Source: Streptomyces orinoci
Lineage (GTDB): Bacteria > Actinomycetota > Actinomycetes > Streptomycetales > Streptomycetaceae
Reading direction: 5' to 3'
NCBI RefSeq assembly: GCF_003121295.1
Contig: NZ_PHNC01000006.1
Location: forward strand, 186,001 to 250,000
Length of the DNA: 64,000 nt
Positions within the stretch are counted from its first letter, which is position 1, and the number at the start of each line of letters is the position of its first letter. The position numbers were made by a program, and so were the translations under genes. The notes beneath the pieces are model-generated. The model saw nothing but the letters and a program-made list of their open reading frames with translations. It did not search any database and was not told the DNA's origin. Below, piece by piece: positions 1 through 8,640 of this stretch.

Positions 1-3000
1 ATTGAGCCCGGTGCCGGCGGCCCGCAGGGAGAGGATCAGGATCCGGTGCCGGCCCGCCTGGAAGGCGTCCACCATTTCCTGGCGCCGGGCGGGCGGGGTG
101 GAGCCGTGCAGGAACAGCGGGTCCAGTCCCAGGGTGTCCAGATGGTCCTGGAGCAGCCGGCCCATCACCACATAGCTGGTGAAGATCAGGGCGGATTCGC
201 CGCGTTCGCCAATGGTGGTCAACAGCTCCTGGAGTGCCCTGAGTTTGGCGGAGCGCTCGGCGAAGGGCGGCTCGTCGGGCGCCGGCCGGCCGGTGCGGTG
301 GTGCAGATAGTGCGCGGGGTGGTTGCAGATCTGTTTGAGGGCGGTGAGCAGTCGCAGCACCATCCGCCGTCGGCCGGGTCCGGCCGAGCCGCGTACGGCG
401 GCCATGGCCTCGCGCACATTGGCCTCGTAGAGCGCGGCCTGTTCGGCGGTCAGCTGGACAATGCGCTCCTGGTGCACCTTGGGCGGCAGTTCGGGGGCGA
501 TGCCGGGGTCGCTCTTGCGCCGCCGCAGCAGGAAGGGGCTGATCAGCCGGGTGAGCCGGCGGGCGGCCGGGTCGGCGGTGTCCCGTTCCACATCGCGTGC
601 ATAGCGTTCCCGGAACCGGGCCAGGGTGCCGAACAGTCCGGGGTTGGCCCAGTCCAGGATGGCCCAGAGTTCGTCCAGGGTGTTCTCCACCGGGGTGCCG
701 GTGAGCGCGAGGCGTACTCCGGAGCGCAGCTCGCGCAGGCAACGGGCGGTCTGGGTGCGGTGGTTCTTCACATGCTGGGCCTCGTCGGCCAGCACCAGGT
801 CCCAGTTGACGGCCGCCAGCCGCCGGTGGTCGCGGCGCAGGATGCCATAGGTGGTCACCACCACGGCCGTCTCCGCCGTACCGGCCAGCGAGCGCTGGTT
901 GCCGTGGTAGCGGATGACGGGGGTGCCGGGGGCGAACCGGGCGATTTCCCTGGCCCAGTTGGCGACCAGCGAGGACGGGCAGATCACCAGGGTGGGGCCG
1001 GGGTGGCCGCATTCCCGGCGGTGCAGATGGAAGGCGATGGCGGTGAGCGTCTTGCCCAGGCCCATGTCATCGGCCAGGCAGGCGCCGAAGCCCAATGAGG
1101 TGGTGTGGGACAGCCAGTTGAGCGCCCGGTGCTGGTAGTCGCGCAGCTGGGCGTGGAGGGCGCGGGGCACCGGCACCGGGCGGGCGGTTTCACCGCCGCG
1201 CAGGGTGGCGACCACCTCGGCCAGCGCCCCGGCCGGCTCGCAGGCGAAGTCCCGGCCGTCCACGGTGACCGAGCCGGACAGGGCGGCGGTCAGCGCGGCC
1301 GCGCCGGTGAGCGGTTCCAGACGGCGGTGGCGGGCGCGGCGGGCGGTGTCCGGATCGACCAGGACCCAGCGGTCGCGCAGGGCGACCAGCGGGCGGGCCG
1401 CCGCCACCAGCCGGTCCATCTCCGCCTCGGTGAGCGGCTCGCCGTCCAGTACCAGCTGCCAGCGGAAGTCCAGGAGCTGGTTGAGCCCAAAGCCCACGGA
1501 TGCCCCTGGGCCGCCGGACTCGCCCGAGCCTCGCGAGCCGTCCGAACCGTCGTGGGCCGTGCCGCCGACCACCGTACGGGTGCTCAGCGCCCGGCGCAGT
1601 TCCTCCGGCCACTGGATGCCAAGGCCCCGCTCCGCCAGCAACCGGCCGGTCTCGCCCAGGAGTTCCAGGATGTCGGAGGAGGTCAGCAGGAGGGGGGCGG
1701 CCGGGTCGTGGTCGGCGAGCCGTTTGAGCGGCGGCCAGTCCTGGGCGGCGCGGCGCAGGGCGCGTACCGCCCGGCGCAGATCGCCGTGGTCCAGGCCGGG
1801 CGGTGGACGGTGGCCGGTATGGAACCGGGCGACCGGTTCGGCCCGGTCACTGCCGGGGGGCCGGAGCAGCAGGGTGGCGCGCAGCCGCCCGGCCTCGGCG
1901 TCCGCCGGGTCCGGGGGTGCCACCCGCAGGACGAGGCCGGGGGTGGTGCCGCCCTCACAGCGGTCGGCCACCATGTCTGTCCACAGCCGCAGTTGGGGGG
2001 CCGGGCGGGCGGTCGTTCCGGTGAAGGGCAGATCGCCGAAGAGCGGTACGGCGCCGGGGGTGCGCAGCAGGGCGTCGGCCAGGGCGTCCAGGAACTCCTG
2101 CAGGGTGCGGCCGGGCGGCGGGAGATGCGGCGGGGAGCCGGCGGGGGTGCAGTGGGCGTGCGGCGGCAGTTGGGCGGCGAGTTGGTCCAGGGTGCGGTGG
2201 GTTTCCTCCGGCAGCGGGCCGATGCGCCAGGTGTCCAGGCCGGCCGGGGTGAGCGCCGGGTGGACCAGCCGGGCGGCGATCAGCCGCAGTCCGGTACGGG
2301 CCGCCCGGGCCCAGGCACGCACGGTGGGGTGGACGGCGGCCTGACCGTCCGCGCTCAGCAGCAGCGGGACGGCATGGTCCAAGGGCAGGGCCCAGCCCTC
2401 GACTTGGGCGCACCGGATGCCTTCGGGCCGTTCCAGGGCGAGTTGGCGGCGGGCCGGGGTGAGCGGCCCGGGCAGCGGCGGGGCGGGCAGGGGGCTGCCG
2501 TCGGGCCGGTGAATCAGCAGCCGGGCGTGGGAGGGGGCCGGGGCCGGGAGGAAGACCAGCGCACAGCCGGCCCGGAGCGCCTCCAGGGCTTGGTCGGCCG
2601 AGGCCCCGGCGGCCGCCGGAGCAGGGGGTGTTGGTGTGGCGGGAGCCGGTGTGGCGGGCGGCTTGCGGCGTTCCGGTATGGCGGGTACGGGCGCCATGTC
2701 GCCGCCGGTCCGGCTGAGCACGCCGATCAGGGCGCGGGCGGCGGCGATCCGGGCCTCGGCCCTGGAGGCGGCCCGGCCCTGGGCCGAGACCTCCGTCCGG
2801 CGGCCCCGGTAGTCACAGGCCGCGGTGCAGATGACGGGCGCCTGGGAGCCGGGGCGGCCGCGGCTGAAGGTGTAGACGGGCTTGGTGATGACCTCGAGCT
2901 GGGTGTATTTGTTGAGCAGTTTCAGCGGGTCGTCCCCGGCCTTGAGCGGGGCGACCCGTTTTTCGTTCTCCGGCCGGTCGGGGACCGTGACCCGCGGCGG

Positions 3001-3942
3001 CTCCAGGCCGGTCACCCGGGCGAGCAGTTCCACGGCGGCGTAGTGCCGGGCGACCTTGCGGCCGAGGGCCTGGCGGGGGCCGCCGGTGTGGGGGCCCAGC
3101 CGGGCGGTGACGGTGTACTTCGGCTCAGCCGGGGTGCCGCCGGTCTCCTGCCGGTATTCGGCGCCGGGGCCACCGCTTTGTTCGCAGTGCCAGCTGAGCA
3201 GGGTCTCGGCGGTGGGCGGCATTCTGGCCACCAGCTCCAGGGCGGCGGCCCGGGCCGCTGCCCAGGGCGGCCCGCCGGTGTGGAACAGCAGGAGTTCCAG
3301 GTCCCGGTGGCGCAGCCGGCTGGCGGAGGCGCGGCGCAGGATCTCCTCCAGCAGTTCCTCGCCCGGCCCCTGGCCCGACTCGGCCCGCTCCCGTAGCAGG
3401 GTCTCGAACTCCGCACCGGTCATCCCGGGTTCCAGGGCGCGGGCGGCGCGAAGCGGGGTGGCGTCCGGGGCGGCCTGGCGCGGGGTCAGCCCGGCCAGTT
3501 GGCACAGCAGGGCCAGCTGGGCGCGCTGCCGGGCGGCCTTGCGGGTGTCCGCCCGGCATTCGGGGCCGCGCACCGGCCGGCCGGGCGGCCCGGCCAGCGC
3601 GCTGGCCCGGTGTTCCCGCCCCTCTTCCGCACCGTCGTCGGTGACCACGGGCGGCGGCCAGGACTCCAGCTGGGCGTGCAGCAGCAGGAGTTGGCCCGCC
3701 GCATCCCCATGGGCGGCGACCTGGTCGAAGGCGGCCTGGCGGGCGGGGTGGTCGGGGACGGCCAGCAGCATCAGGCGCAGATCCCGCAGGCTCAGCCGTC
3801 CCTCGGCCGCTCTGCGGACGGCCTCGGCGGTGTGCTCCTCGGGGTAACTGCGCCGCGCGCACGCCGACTTCAGGGCGGCGTGCCACCGTTCCGCGTCCGG
3901 GGCCTGATGACCGGGGTGACGGCCGTGGGGTTCAGCGGTCAA
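1..3942 (-). CDS. SNF2-family DEAD/DEAH-type helicase (3' end beyond the window)
   Basis: ATP-dependent DNA translocase of the SNF2/Rad54 superfamily. Translating from the TTG at 3942, which follows a GGAGAGGAG ribosome site, gives 1314 uninterrupted codons to the window edge. Visible motifs are LADDMGLGKT (Walker A, K964), PTLVICPSSLVANW (motif Ia), LADEAQHVKN (motif II, about residue 1053), LALTGTPVENTLDELW (motif III) and the start of the second RecA lobe (IFTSYV, LSLRAAGTGLN). The roughly 900 residues before the motor are long for a bacterial SNF2 protein. The part nearest the motor matches the usual SNF2-associated N-domain. Residues about 245-305 and 335-410 look like two dsRNA-binding-type folds (inference). 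The true C-terminus is outside the window. Confidence 0.9.
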   Translation of the reverse strand, partial: MTAEPHGRHPGHQAPDAERWHAALKSACARRSYPEEHTAEAVRRAAEGRLSLRDLRLMLLAVPDHPARQAAFDQVAAHGDAAGQLLLLHAQLESWPPPVVTDDGAEEGREHRASALAGPPGRPVRGPECRADTRKAARQRAQLALLCQLAGLTPRQAAPDATPLRAARALEPGMTGAEFETLLRERAESGQGPGEELLEEILRRASASRLRHRDLELLLFHTGGPPWAAARAAALELVARMPPTAETLLSWHCEQSGGPGAEYRQETGGTPAEPKYTVTARLGPHTGGPRQALGRKVARHYAAVELLARVTGLEPPRVTVPDRPENEKRVAPLKAGDDPLKLLNKYTQLEVITKPVYTFSRGRPGSQAPVICTAACDYRGRRTEVSAQGRAASRAEARIAAARALIGVLSRTGGDMAPVPAIPERRKPPATPAPATPTPPAPAAAGASADQALEALRAGCALVFLPAPAPSHARLLIHRPDGSPLPAPPLPGPLTPARRQLALERPEGIRCAQVEGWALPLDHAVPLLLSADGQAAVHPTVRAWARAARTGLRLIAARLVHPALTPAGLDTWRIGPLPEETHRTLDQLAAQLPPHAHCTPAGSPPHLPPPGRTLQEFLDALADALLRTPGAVPLFGDLPFTGTTARPAPQLRLWTDMVADRCEGGTTPGLVLRVAPPDPADAEAGRLRATLLLRPPGSDRAEPVARFHTGHRPPPGLDHGDLRRAVRALRRAAQDWPPLKRLADHDPAAPLLLTSSDILELLGETGRLLAERGLGIQWPEELRRALSTRTVVGGTAHDGSDGSRGSGESGGPGASVGFGLNQLLDFRWQLVLDGEPLTEAEMDRLVAAARPLVALRDRWVLVDPDTARRARHRRLEPLTGAAALTAALSGSVTVDGRDFACEPAGALAEVVATLRGGETARPVPVPRALHAQLRDYQHRALNWLSHTTSLGFGACLADDMGLGKTLTAIAFHLHRRECGHPGPTLVICPSSLVANWAREIARFAPGTPVIRYHGNQRSLAGTAETAVVVTTYGILRRDHRRLAAVNWDLVLADEAQHVKNHRTQTARCLRELRSGVRLALTGTPVENTLDELWAILDWANPGLFGTLARFRERYARDVERDTADPAARRLTRLISPFLLRRRKSDPGIAPELPPKVHQERIVQLTAEQAALYEANVREAMAAVRGSAGPGRRRMVLRLLTALKQICNHPAHYLHHRTGRPAPDEPPFAERSAKLRALQELLTTIGERGESALIFTSYVVMGRLLQDHLDTLGLDPLFLHGSTPPARRQEMVDAFQAGRHRILILSLRAAGTGLN

Positions 3943-4130
3943 GGGCGACTCCTCTCCGGATTACCGCAGGAGTCAAGCAGAGCGATGGCTGGGCGGGGGG
4001 TGAAACGGCTTCCGGTCGTACGGAAGAGCCATGCGCCGCAAAGGAGTTCGAGCCTTGGTGCCACGGTGTTCGATGCGTTTCCGGTGCGGGCCGCCGGTGG
4101 ACGTACACGGCGCGGCCGTACGGAAAAACA

Positions 4131-4154
4131 GCGCCCCGCCCCCTTATGGGGCGC
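4131..4154 (-). terminator. Hairpin, probable former terminator of the TetR gene
   Basis: The arms GCGCCCC and GGGGCGC are separated by a 10-nt loop. The hairpin lies just beyond the left end of the IS element, downstream of the TetR stop on the minus strand. The natural reading is that it was the TetR gene's own terminator before the IS inserted between the two. There is no U-tract, which is usual in Streptomyces. Confidence 0.4.
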
Positions 4155-4160
4155 GCCCTA

Positions 4161-4182
4161 GGTTCTGTCCGGCGGATCATGT
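4161..4182. repeat. Left terminal inverted repeat of the IS5-family element
   Basis: Starts ggttctgtccggcgg. It matches the reverse complement of 5090-5111 at 21 of 22 positions; the third base differs. Confidence 0.9.
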
Positions 4183-5057
4183 TCGGAGCCAGAGCCGGAT
4201 CGCGGCGACGGTGACGGTTCCGTGGAAGACGTAGGCCCGTTTGTCATAGCGTGTAGCCACGGCCCGGAAGTGCTTTAGCCGGTTGATGGTCCGCTCGACC
4301 TCGTTGCGGCGCTTGTACATCTCCTTGTCGAAGCCGGCGGGCCTGCCGCCCTTGCTGCCACGGCGTTTGCGGTTGGCCCGCTGGTCCTTCGGCTCGGGGA
4401 TGGTGTGCTTGATCTGCCGCCTGCGCAGGTAGCGGCGGTTGCGGCGGGAGCTGTAGGCCTTGTCTCCGCCCAGATGGTCCGGGCGGGTGCGCGGATGCCC
4501 GCCGACCGGGCGCGGGACGCGGATGCGTTCCAGGACGGGGATCAGCTGTGGTGAGTCGCCCCACTGGCCCGGCGTGACCAGCAGGGCCAGTGGTCGGCGC
4601 CCGCCTTCGGCGGCGAGGTGAATCTTGCAGGTCAGCCCGCCCCGGGACCGTCCGAGTCCCTCATCGGGCCTGTGCTGCCGGGGCGTTGATCTTTTTTCGG
4701 GACACGAGGTGCCTTCTTGTGGGCCCCGGCGGCATGCTGGTGAGCGCGGCACGAGGTCGAGTCCACGCTCACCATGCTCCAGTCGATCCGGCCGTCCGCG
4801 TCGGCCTCGGCCTGGACAGCCCGCAGGATCCGGTCCCACGTGCCGTCCGCCGACCAGCGACGGTGCCGCTCGTAGACGGTCTTCCACGACCCGAAACGCT
4901 CCGGCAGGTCCCGCCACGGGACACCAGTCCGCTCACGGAAGAGAATCCCGTTGATCACCCTGCGATGACTGGCCCACCGGCCGCCCCGCTGCCCGGACTT
5001 GGGCAGATGCCGCTCCAGCCGGGCCCACTCGTCATTCGTCAGATCACCCCGCCCCAC
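4177..5057 (-). CDS. IS5-family transposase, expressed by -1 frameshift
   Basis: DDE transposase read as two overlapping frames. The first (5057-4632) starts at GTG with MGRGDLTNDEWARLERHLP, carries the DUF4096-type DNA-binding part and the first catalytic Asp (SVDSTSCRAHQ). The second (ending 4177) carries the second Asp (LGGDKAYSS) and the Glu (RRNEVERTINRLKHF). Six A residues followed by G (minus strand, 4697-4691) form an A-AAA-AAG slippery site. A -1 slip there joins VPKK to RSTPRQHRPDEG and yields one protein of about 290 residues, the usual IS427-group arrangement. No stop or other lesion interrupts either half. Confidence 0.9.
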
Positions 5058-5089
5058 ACAAGACCTAACGTCCCGAACGCAGAGCGGTC

Positions 5090-5111
5090 ACATGATCCGC
5101 CGGACAGACCC
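5090..5111. repeat. Right terminal inverted repeat of the IS5-family element
   Basis: Reads acatgatccgccggacag toward its outer end and is the inverted partner of 4161-4182. Confidence 0.9.
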
Positions 5112-5752
5112 TAACCGCCCGCTGCCGCCGCCAGCACCCGTGCCCCGCGTCCCGGCGCCATATCCAGCGCCGCCAGCACCCGGGGGACGGCGACGCCGGG
5201 CATCACATGGCGGTACAGCGCCGACATGCGCCGTTCCAGGTCGTGCAGTTCGTCCAGGGCGCGGGCCATCATATGGACCCCGGCGTAGGAGGCGACCACC
5301 AGTCCGGCCGTCTCGGCGGGGTCGGTACCGGGCAGCAACTCCCCTTGGCCGGCGGCCTCCTCCAGCAGGGCGGTGCCCTGCCGGGTCCAGTCGCGGTACG
5401 GGCTGGGGCGGTTGAGCTCGCATTCGCCGCTCTCGCCGGTGAGGCGGAGGCTGCCGCGCAGCAGGACGGAGTGGGTGAGGCGGTGGGCGAAGACCATGCC
5501 CAGATCCACGAACTCCTGGGTCCGCAGCGCCTGGGCGGCCCGGGGCGGGGCGTCGGCGGCCTGGGCGTCGATGACCGCGCGGGCCAGCTCCTCCTTGGAG
5601 TCGAAGTGGAAGTACAGCGCACCCTTGGTGACCTCGGCCAGCTCAAGGATGTCGGCCACCTTGGCCGCTGCATAGCCGTGCTCGGAGAAGACCGTGGCGG
5701 CGGCTTCAAGAATCGCCCGTCTGGTGCGAATTGCACGATTCTGCGTCGCCAT
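5111..5752 (-). CDS. TetR-family regulator, gamma-butyrolactone receptor type (ScbR/ArpA-like)
   Basis: DNA-binding repressor of about 213 residues. The N-terminus MATQNRAIRTRRAILEAAA, the turn VFSEHGY and the recognition-helix region VTKGALYFHFDSKEELARAV match the ScbR/ArpA signature closely. The C-terminal ligand domain also follows that family (YRDWTRQGTALLEEAAGQG). I chose the ATG at 5752; an ATG at 5764 or GTG at 5773 in the same frame are alternatives, with GAGAGGG upstream. No butyrolactone synthase (AfsA/ScbA) is adjacent, so it is an orphan receptor or pseudo-receptor. Its TAG stop coincides with the right end of the IS element. Confidence 0.85.
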   Translation of the reverse strand: MATQNRAIRTRRAILEAAATVFSEHGYAAAKVADILELAEVTKGALYFHFDSKEELARAVIDAQAADAPPRAAQALRTQEFVDLGMVFAHRLTHSVLLRGSLRLTGESGECELNRPSPYRDWTRQGTALLEEAAGQGELLPGTDPAETAGLVVASYAGVHMMARALDELHDLERRMSALYRHVMPGVAVPRVLAALDMAPGRGARVLAAAAGG

Positions 5753-5818
5753 CGGCTGCTTCATCCCTCTCACCGGCCCACCGCCGCCGGGACGCCCATC
5801 CCCGCCCCGGCGATGTTA

Positions 5819-5845
5819 CAAGTTAAACCGATTCGAATGGCGACA
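5819..5845. promoter_or_regulatory. Possible ARE-like operator upstream of the TetR gene
   Basis: An AT-rich island (acaagttaaaccgattcg) about 70-90 bp upstream of the TetR start holds the palindrome ATTCGAAT next to AAACCG. ScbR/ArpA sites contain AAACC/GGTTT-type halves and these receptors usually autoregulate. The match is partial. Confidence 0.3.
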
Positions 5846-5902
5846 TTTGGCCGGGCTTGTACGGGAACGGCGGGCGCATCCACGCCCGCCGTCCCCCGGG
5901 AC

Positions 5903-6097
5903 TCACTTGGACCGGAAGATCGCCTCCTGTACATCCGCGGGGCTGTCGAACCGGTCCTTCTTCAGATCGGAGATCTTGTCCACCACGTCATTGCTCGCCT
6001 TGTTCTTCCTGGCGACTTCGACCAGGTGCTGCTTGTCGGTGGGGTAGTGCGCGTTCTTCAGCGCCTTCTGCAGCTCGATGGGGTTGGTGCCGGCCAT
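5903..6097 (-). CDS. DUF2795 domain protein
   Basis: Small soluble protein of 64 residues, essentially one DUF2795 domain: MAGTNPIELQKALKNAHYPT, then DKQHLVEVARKNKAS and the ending DRFDSPADVQEAIFRSK. This domain is widespread in actinobacteria and has no established function. The start is well supported by AGGAGG a few bases before the ATG. It is monocistronic between the TetR promoter region and a MmcQ/YjbR gene. Lys and Asp are common and codon use is a little less extreme than in its neighbours. Confidence 0.85.
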   Translation of the reverse strand: MAGTNPIELQKALKNAHYPTDKQHLVEVARKNKASNDVVDKISDLKKDRFDSPADVQEAIFRSK

Positions 6098-6174
6098 GAA
6101 GACCTCCTGTGTAGTGATCCACCGCCGCCCGAGAGGGCGGCCGCGGCTACGCCGGGTACCCGGAAAAATCCGGA

Positions 6175-6516
6175 CTATTCACCTGATGTCTCCAGCAGGC
6201 GCGGCGGTGCCGCCTGCCGCCAGGAGTCCCGCAGGATGTCCCGCATCTCCGCCGGGTCCTCCAGGGCGGCCAGCCGCACCCGCACCCAGTTGGAGCCCGC
6301 CTCATGCGGCGGCACCCAGAACTTCTCCGGTTCGGCCGCGATCAGCTCGGCCCGTTCATGCCGGGGGCAGCGCACCGCGATCGAGCTCTGGTCGTCGGGA
6401 ATGGTCAGGAACATCTTCCCGGCGACCCGGAAGGTGGGCATGCTCCATGCCTCCTTCTCCACCGTCTCGGGCAGGGACAGGGCGAAGCGGCGTACCGCGG
6501 CGGCATTGACGATCAC
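6175..6516 (-). CDS. MmcQ/YjbR family protein
   Basis: Protein of 113 residues of the MmcQ/YjbR (CyaY-like fold) family. Typical features are RRFALSLPETVEKEAWSMPTFRVAGKMFLT near the N-terminus (split here as a description of residues 9-38) and FWVPPHEAGSNWVRVRL toward the C-terminus. Family members are annotated as DNA-binding, but the role is poorly defined. The GTG start at 6516 lies 4 bp after the stop of the ABC exporter, so it is probably the second gene of that operon and translationally coupled. Confidence 0.85.
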   Translation of the reverse strand: MIVNAAAVRRFALSLPETVEKEAWSMPTFRVAGKMFLTIPDDQSSIAVRCPRHERAELIAAEPEKFWVPPHEAGSNWVRVRLAALEDPAEMRDILRDSWRQAAPPRLLETSGE

Positions 6517-6520
6517 CCCG

Positions 6521-8407
6521 CTACGGTAGTCCGGCCGGGCCGGCGGTGCCGCGGTCGTTCTGCAGCTCCCACAGCTCCCGGAACAGGCCGGGGGTGGCCA
6601 CCAGCTCGGGGAAGGTGCCCTGCTGGATCACCCGGCCCTGGTCCAGCACCACAATGCGGTCGGCGACCGCCACATTGGCCAGCCGGTGGGTGACCAGGAC
6701 CACCGCCCGGTCCCGGGCCATGGCCCGCAGACCGGTGAAGATGCGGTGCTCGGCCCGGGCGTCCAGGGCGCTGGTGGGTTCGTCCATCACCAGCAGCCCG
6801 GCCGGCCGGTGGAAGGCGCGGGCGATGGCGATGCGCTGCCACTGCCCTCCGGAGAGGTCCACCCCGCCGAACCACTCCCTGGCCAGCAGAGTGTCCAGGC
6901 CGCTGCGCAGCGAGGAGACCACCTCGTCGGCACCGGCCAGCCGGGCCGCCCGCCATACCGCCCGGTCGCCGCCGTGCGGCTGGCCCAGGGTGATGTTCTC
7001 CCGGGCGGTCATCGGCCAGTGCGCATAGTCCTGGGGCACCACCGCGGTCTGCCGCCACAGCTCGTAGGGGTCCAGCTCGCGGGTGTCCACCCCGTCCCAG
7101 CAGACGCTGCCGTCGGTGGGCAGATAGAGCCCGGCCAGCAGTTTGCTCAGGGTGCTCTTGCCGGAGCCGTTCTCCCCCACCAGCGCCAGCACCTCGCCCC
7201 GGCGCACGGTCAGGCTCACCTTCTCCAGGGCGGGCCGGTCGGCGCCGGGGTAGCGGTAGCCGACCGCCTCCGCCTCCACGGCGTTGGGCGCGGCGGGCCG
7301 TACGGTGCCCCGGCGCACCCGGTGCCCGCCCGCCTCCTCGATGAACTCGGCCCAGTCGTCCAGATAGAGCCCGGTACGGAACAGCCGGGTGCCATAGGCG
7401 ACCATGCCGCGCAGCGCGGAGCCCACCGAGCGCAGCGCGAACACCGCGGTGCCCGCCGAGGCGATGGACACTCGCCCGGTGGCCAGCAGCATCGCCAGCG
7501 CCGCCCACACCAGGGCGGAGGCCGCGCCGCCGGCCGCCGAACCGGCCAGGGCGTAGCGCGCGCCCCGGTTGACCGCCTGGTCGGTGGCCAGGTCGATCCG
7601 GGTGCCGATGGTCCGGTAGCGCTCCAGCAGGAAGTCCGCCATGGTGCCGGCCCGCAGCTGGTCGGCGGGGCGCTTGTCGGTGACGTACCAGCGCAGATGG
7701 TTGAGCACCCGGCGTTCCCCGCTGAGCGCGCGGGAGGTCTGGTACTGGATACGGGCGGCCTTGATGCCGGCGATGCCCTGCGGCAGGGTGGCCAGCATCA
7801 GCAGGGGCAGCAGCACCGGGTGCAGCAGGGTCACCACGCCCGCGGCGGCCACCAGCGAGGCGACACAGGACATCAGGTCCTGGGCGTCGGTGAGCAGATC
7901 GCGGGCCACCTCGGCGCCCCGGTCGGCGGCCTCGCGCTTGTCGTTGAAGCCGGGGTGGTCATAGGCGGCCAGCTCGGCGTGGACGGCGGCATCCAGCATC
8001 TGCATCTCCGCCTCGCGGGAGATGCGCGGGGCCAGCCGGCTGGAGATATTGCCGACCGCGATGGCCAGCAGGGCGCGGGTGCCCGCGGCGGCGGCCAGGA
8101 TCAGCAGGGAGGGCAGCGCCTCCCGGAGCCGGTTCTGGATATGGCCGGAGGCGATCAGCGCGGTGATGGTACGGGTGGTGGCCAGCAGGCCGAAGGCCTC
8201 GAAGGCGGCCGAGGCCACCTGGCAGGCCAGCAGCAGGACCACCGCCCTGCGGTCCACTCGCCAGGCCAAGGACAGCGCCCTGCGCACCAGTTGGGGCAGC
8301 CGACGGCTCATCGACCGGGCGGTCATGGGGTTGGTGGTGAAGAGGTTGAGGCTGTGGGAGTTGTACCGTAATTCCTCTCCCGGGTTCTGGGCGGTCGCGG
8401 ACGGCAC
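6521..8407 (-). CDS. ABC exporter, fused permease/ATPase half-transporter
   Basis: Type I ABC exporter of 628 residues. Residues about 50-350 form the six-helix membrane domain. The ATPase has GENGSGKST (Walker A, 411-419), the Q-loop region VVPQDYAHWP, signature DLSGGQ (517-522), Walker B LLVMDEPTSALD (538 on) and the switch His in VTHR (574). As a half-transporter it should work as a homodimer; no second half is adjacent. The substrate cannot be told from sequence. The GTG at 8407 follows AAGGGGG. The MmcQ/YjbR gene lies 4 bp downstream. Confidence 0.92.
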   Translation of the reverse strand: MPSATAQNPGEELRYNSHSLNLFTTNPMTARSMSRRLPQLVRRALSLAWRVDRRAVVLLLACQVASAAFEAFGLLATTRTITALIASGHIQNRLREALPSLLILAAAAGTRALLAIAVGNISSRLAPRISREAEMQMLDAAVHAELAAYDHPGFNDKREAADRGAEVARDLLTDAQDLMSCVASLVAAAGVVTLLHPVLLPLLMLATLPQGIAGIKAARIQYQTSRALSGERRVLNHLRWYVTDKRPADQLRAGTMADFLLERYRTIGTRIDLATDQAVNRGARYALAGSAAGGAASALVWAALAMLLATGRVSIASAGTAVFALRSVGSALRGMVAYGTRLFRTGLYLDDWAEFIEEAGGHRVRRGTVRPAAPNAVEAEAVGYRYPGADRPALEKVSLTVRRGEVLALVGENGSGKSTLSKLLAGLYLPTDGSVCWDGVDTRELDPYELWRQTAVVPQDYAHWPMTARENITLGQPHGGDRAVWRAARLAGADEVVSSLRSGLDTLLAREWFGGVDLSGGQWQRIAIARAFHRPAGLLVMDEPTSALDARAEHRIFTGLRAMARDRAVVLVTHRLANVAVADRIVVLDQGRVIQQGTFPELVATPGLFRELWELQNDRGTAGPAGLP

Positions 8408-8504
8408 TGCGCACCCCCTTGTCTCTGGGCCCCTCAGGGCATAAGCGGGTTACGGCATGAGCGAGTGCACGATGCCGTACCACACCCCGGGCGCACCGGC
8501 GAAC

Positions 8505-8640
8505 GGTTTCAATCCACCCGAAGGTGGGGGCTTCGCGAGCTCGGGAAGGAGATTCCTGCCTACCTTGCGGTGGCGGGCTTGACGCGACGTGCGCGCCTGA
8601 CGACTGCCCTCCCGGCAGCCGGGATGAGCGCGAGGCCCAT
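8505..8640 (-). ncRNA. Probable omega-RNA / right-end region of the TnpB element
   Basis: TnpB guide RNAs are made from the 3' end of tnpB and the element's right end. Just after the tnpB stop the minus strand reads GCAGGAATCTCC, then GCGAAGCCCCCACC, then a compact hairpin CCACC-TTCG-GGTGG (8514-8527), a layout common at actinobacterial IS200/IS605 right ends. The DNA immediately past the end, toward 8500, would supply the guide. Exact ends are not determinable by eye; the coordinates are approximate. Confidence 0.4.

Larger units (their letters stand above)
4161..5111 (-). mobile_element. Complete IS5-family insertion sequence (IS427-like)
   Basis: An element of about 951 bp bounded by 22-bp terminal inverted repeats with one mismatch (4161-4182 and 5090-5111) and encoding a two-frame DDE transposase. 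TA flanks both ends (4159-4160 and 5112-5113), or CTA if the shared base is counted; this fits the short duplications and CTAG-like targets of the IS5 family. Ends and coding frames look intact, so the copy may still be active. It sits exactly at the stop codon of the TetR gene without changing its protein. Confidence 0.9.

Noticed and set aside
1105..3396. A 763-codon open frame on the plus strand opposite the helicase gene
   Set aside because: Gly/Arg/Pro/Gln-rich composition with no domain. It is the shadow expected opposite a GC-rich gene; the minus-strand frame has all SNF2 motifs.
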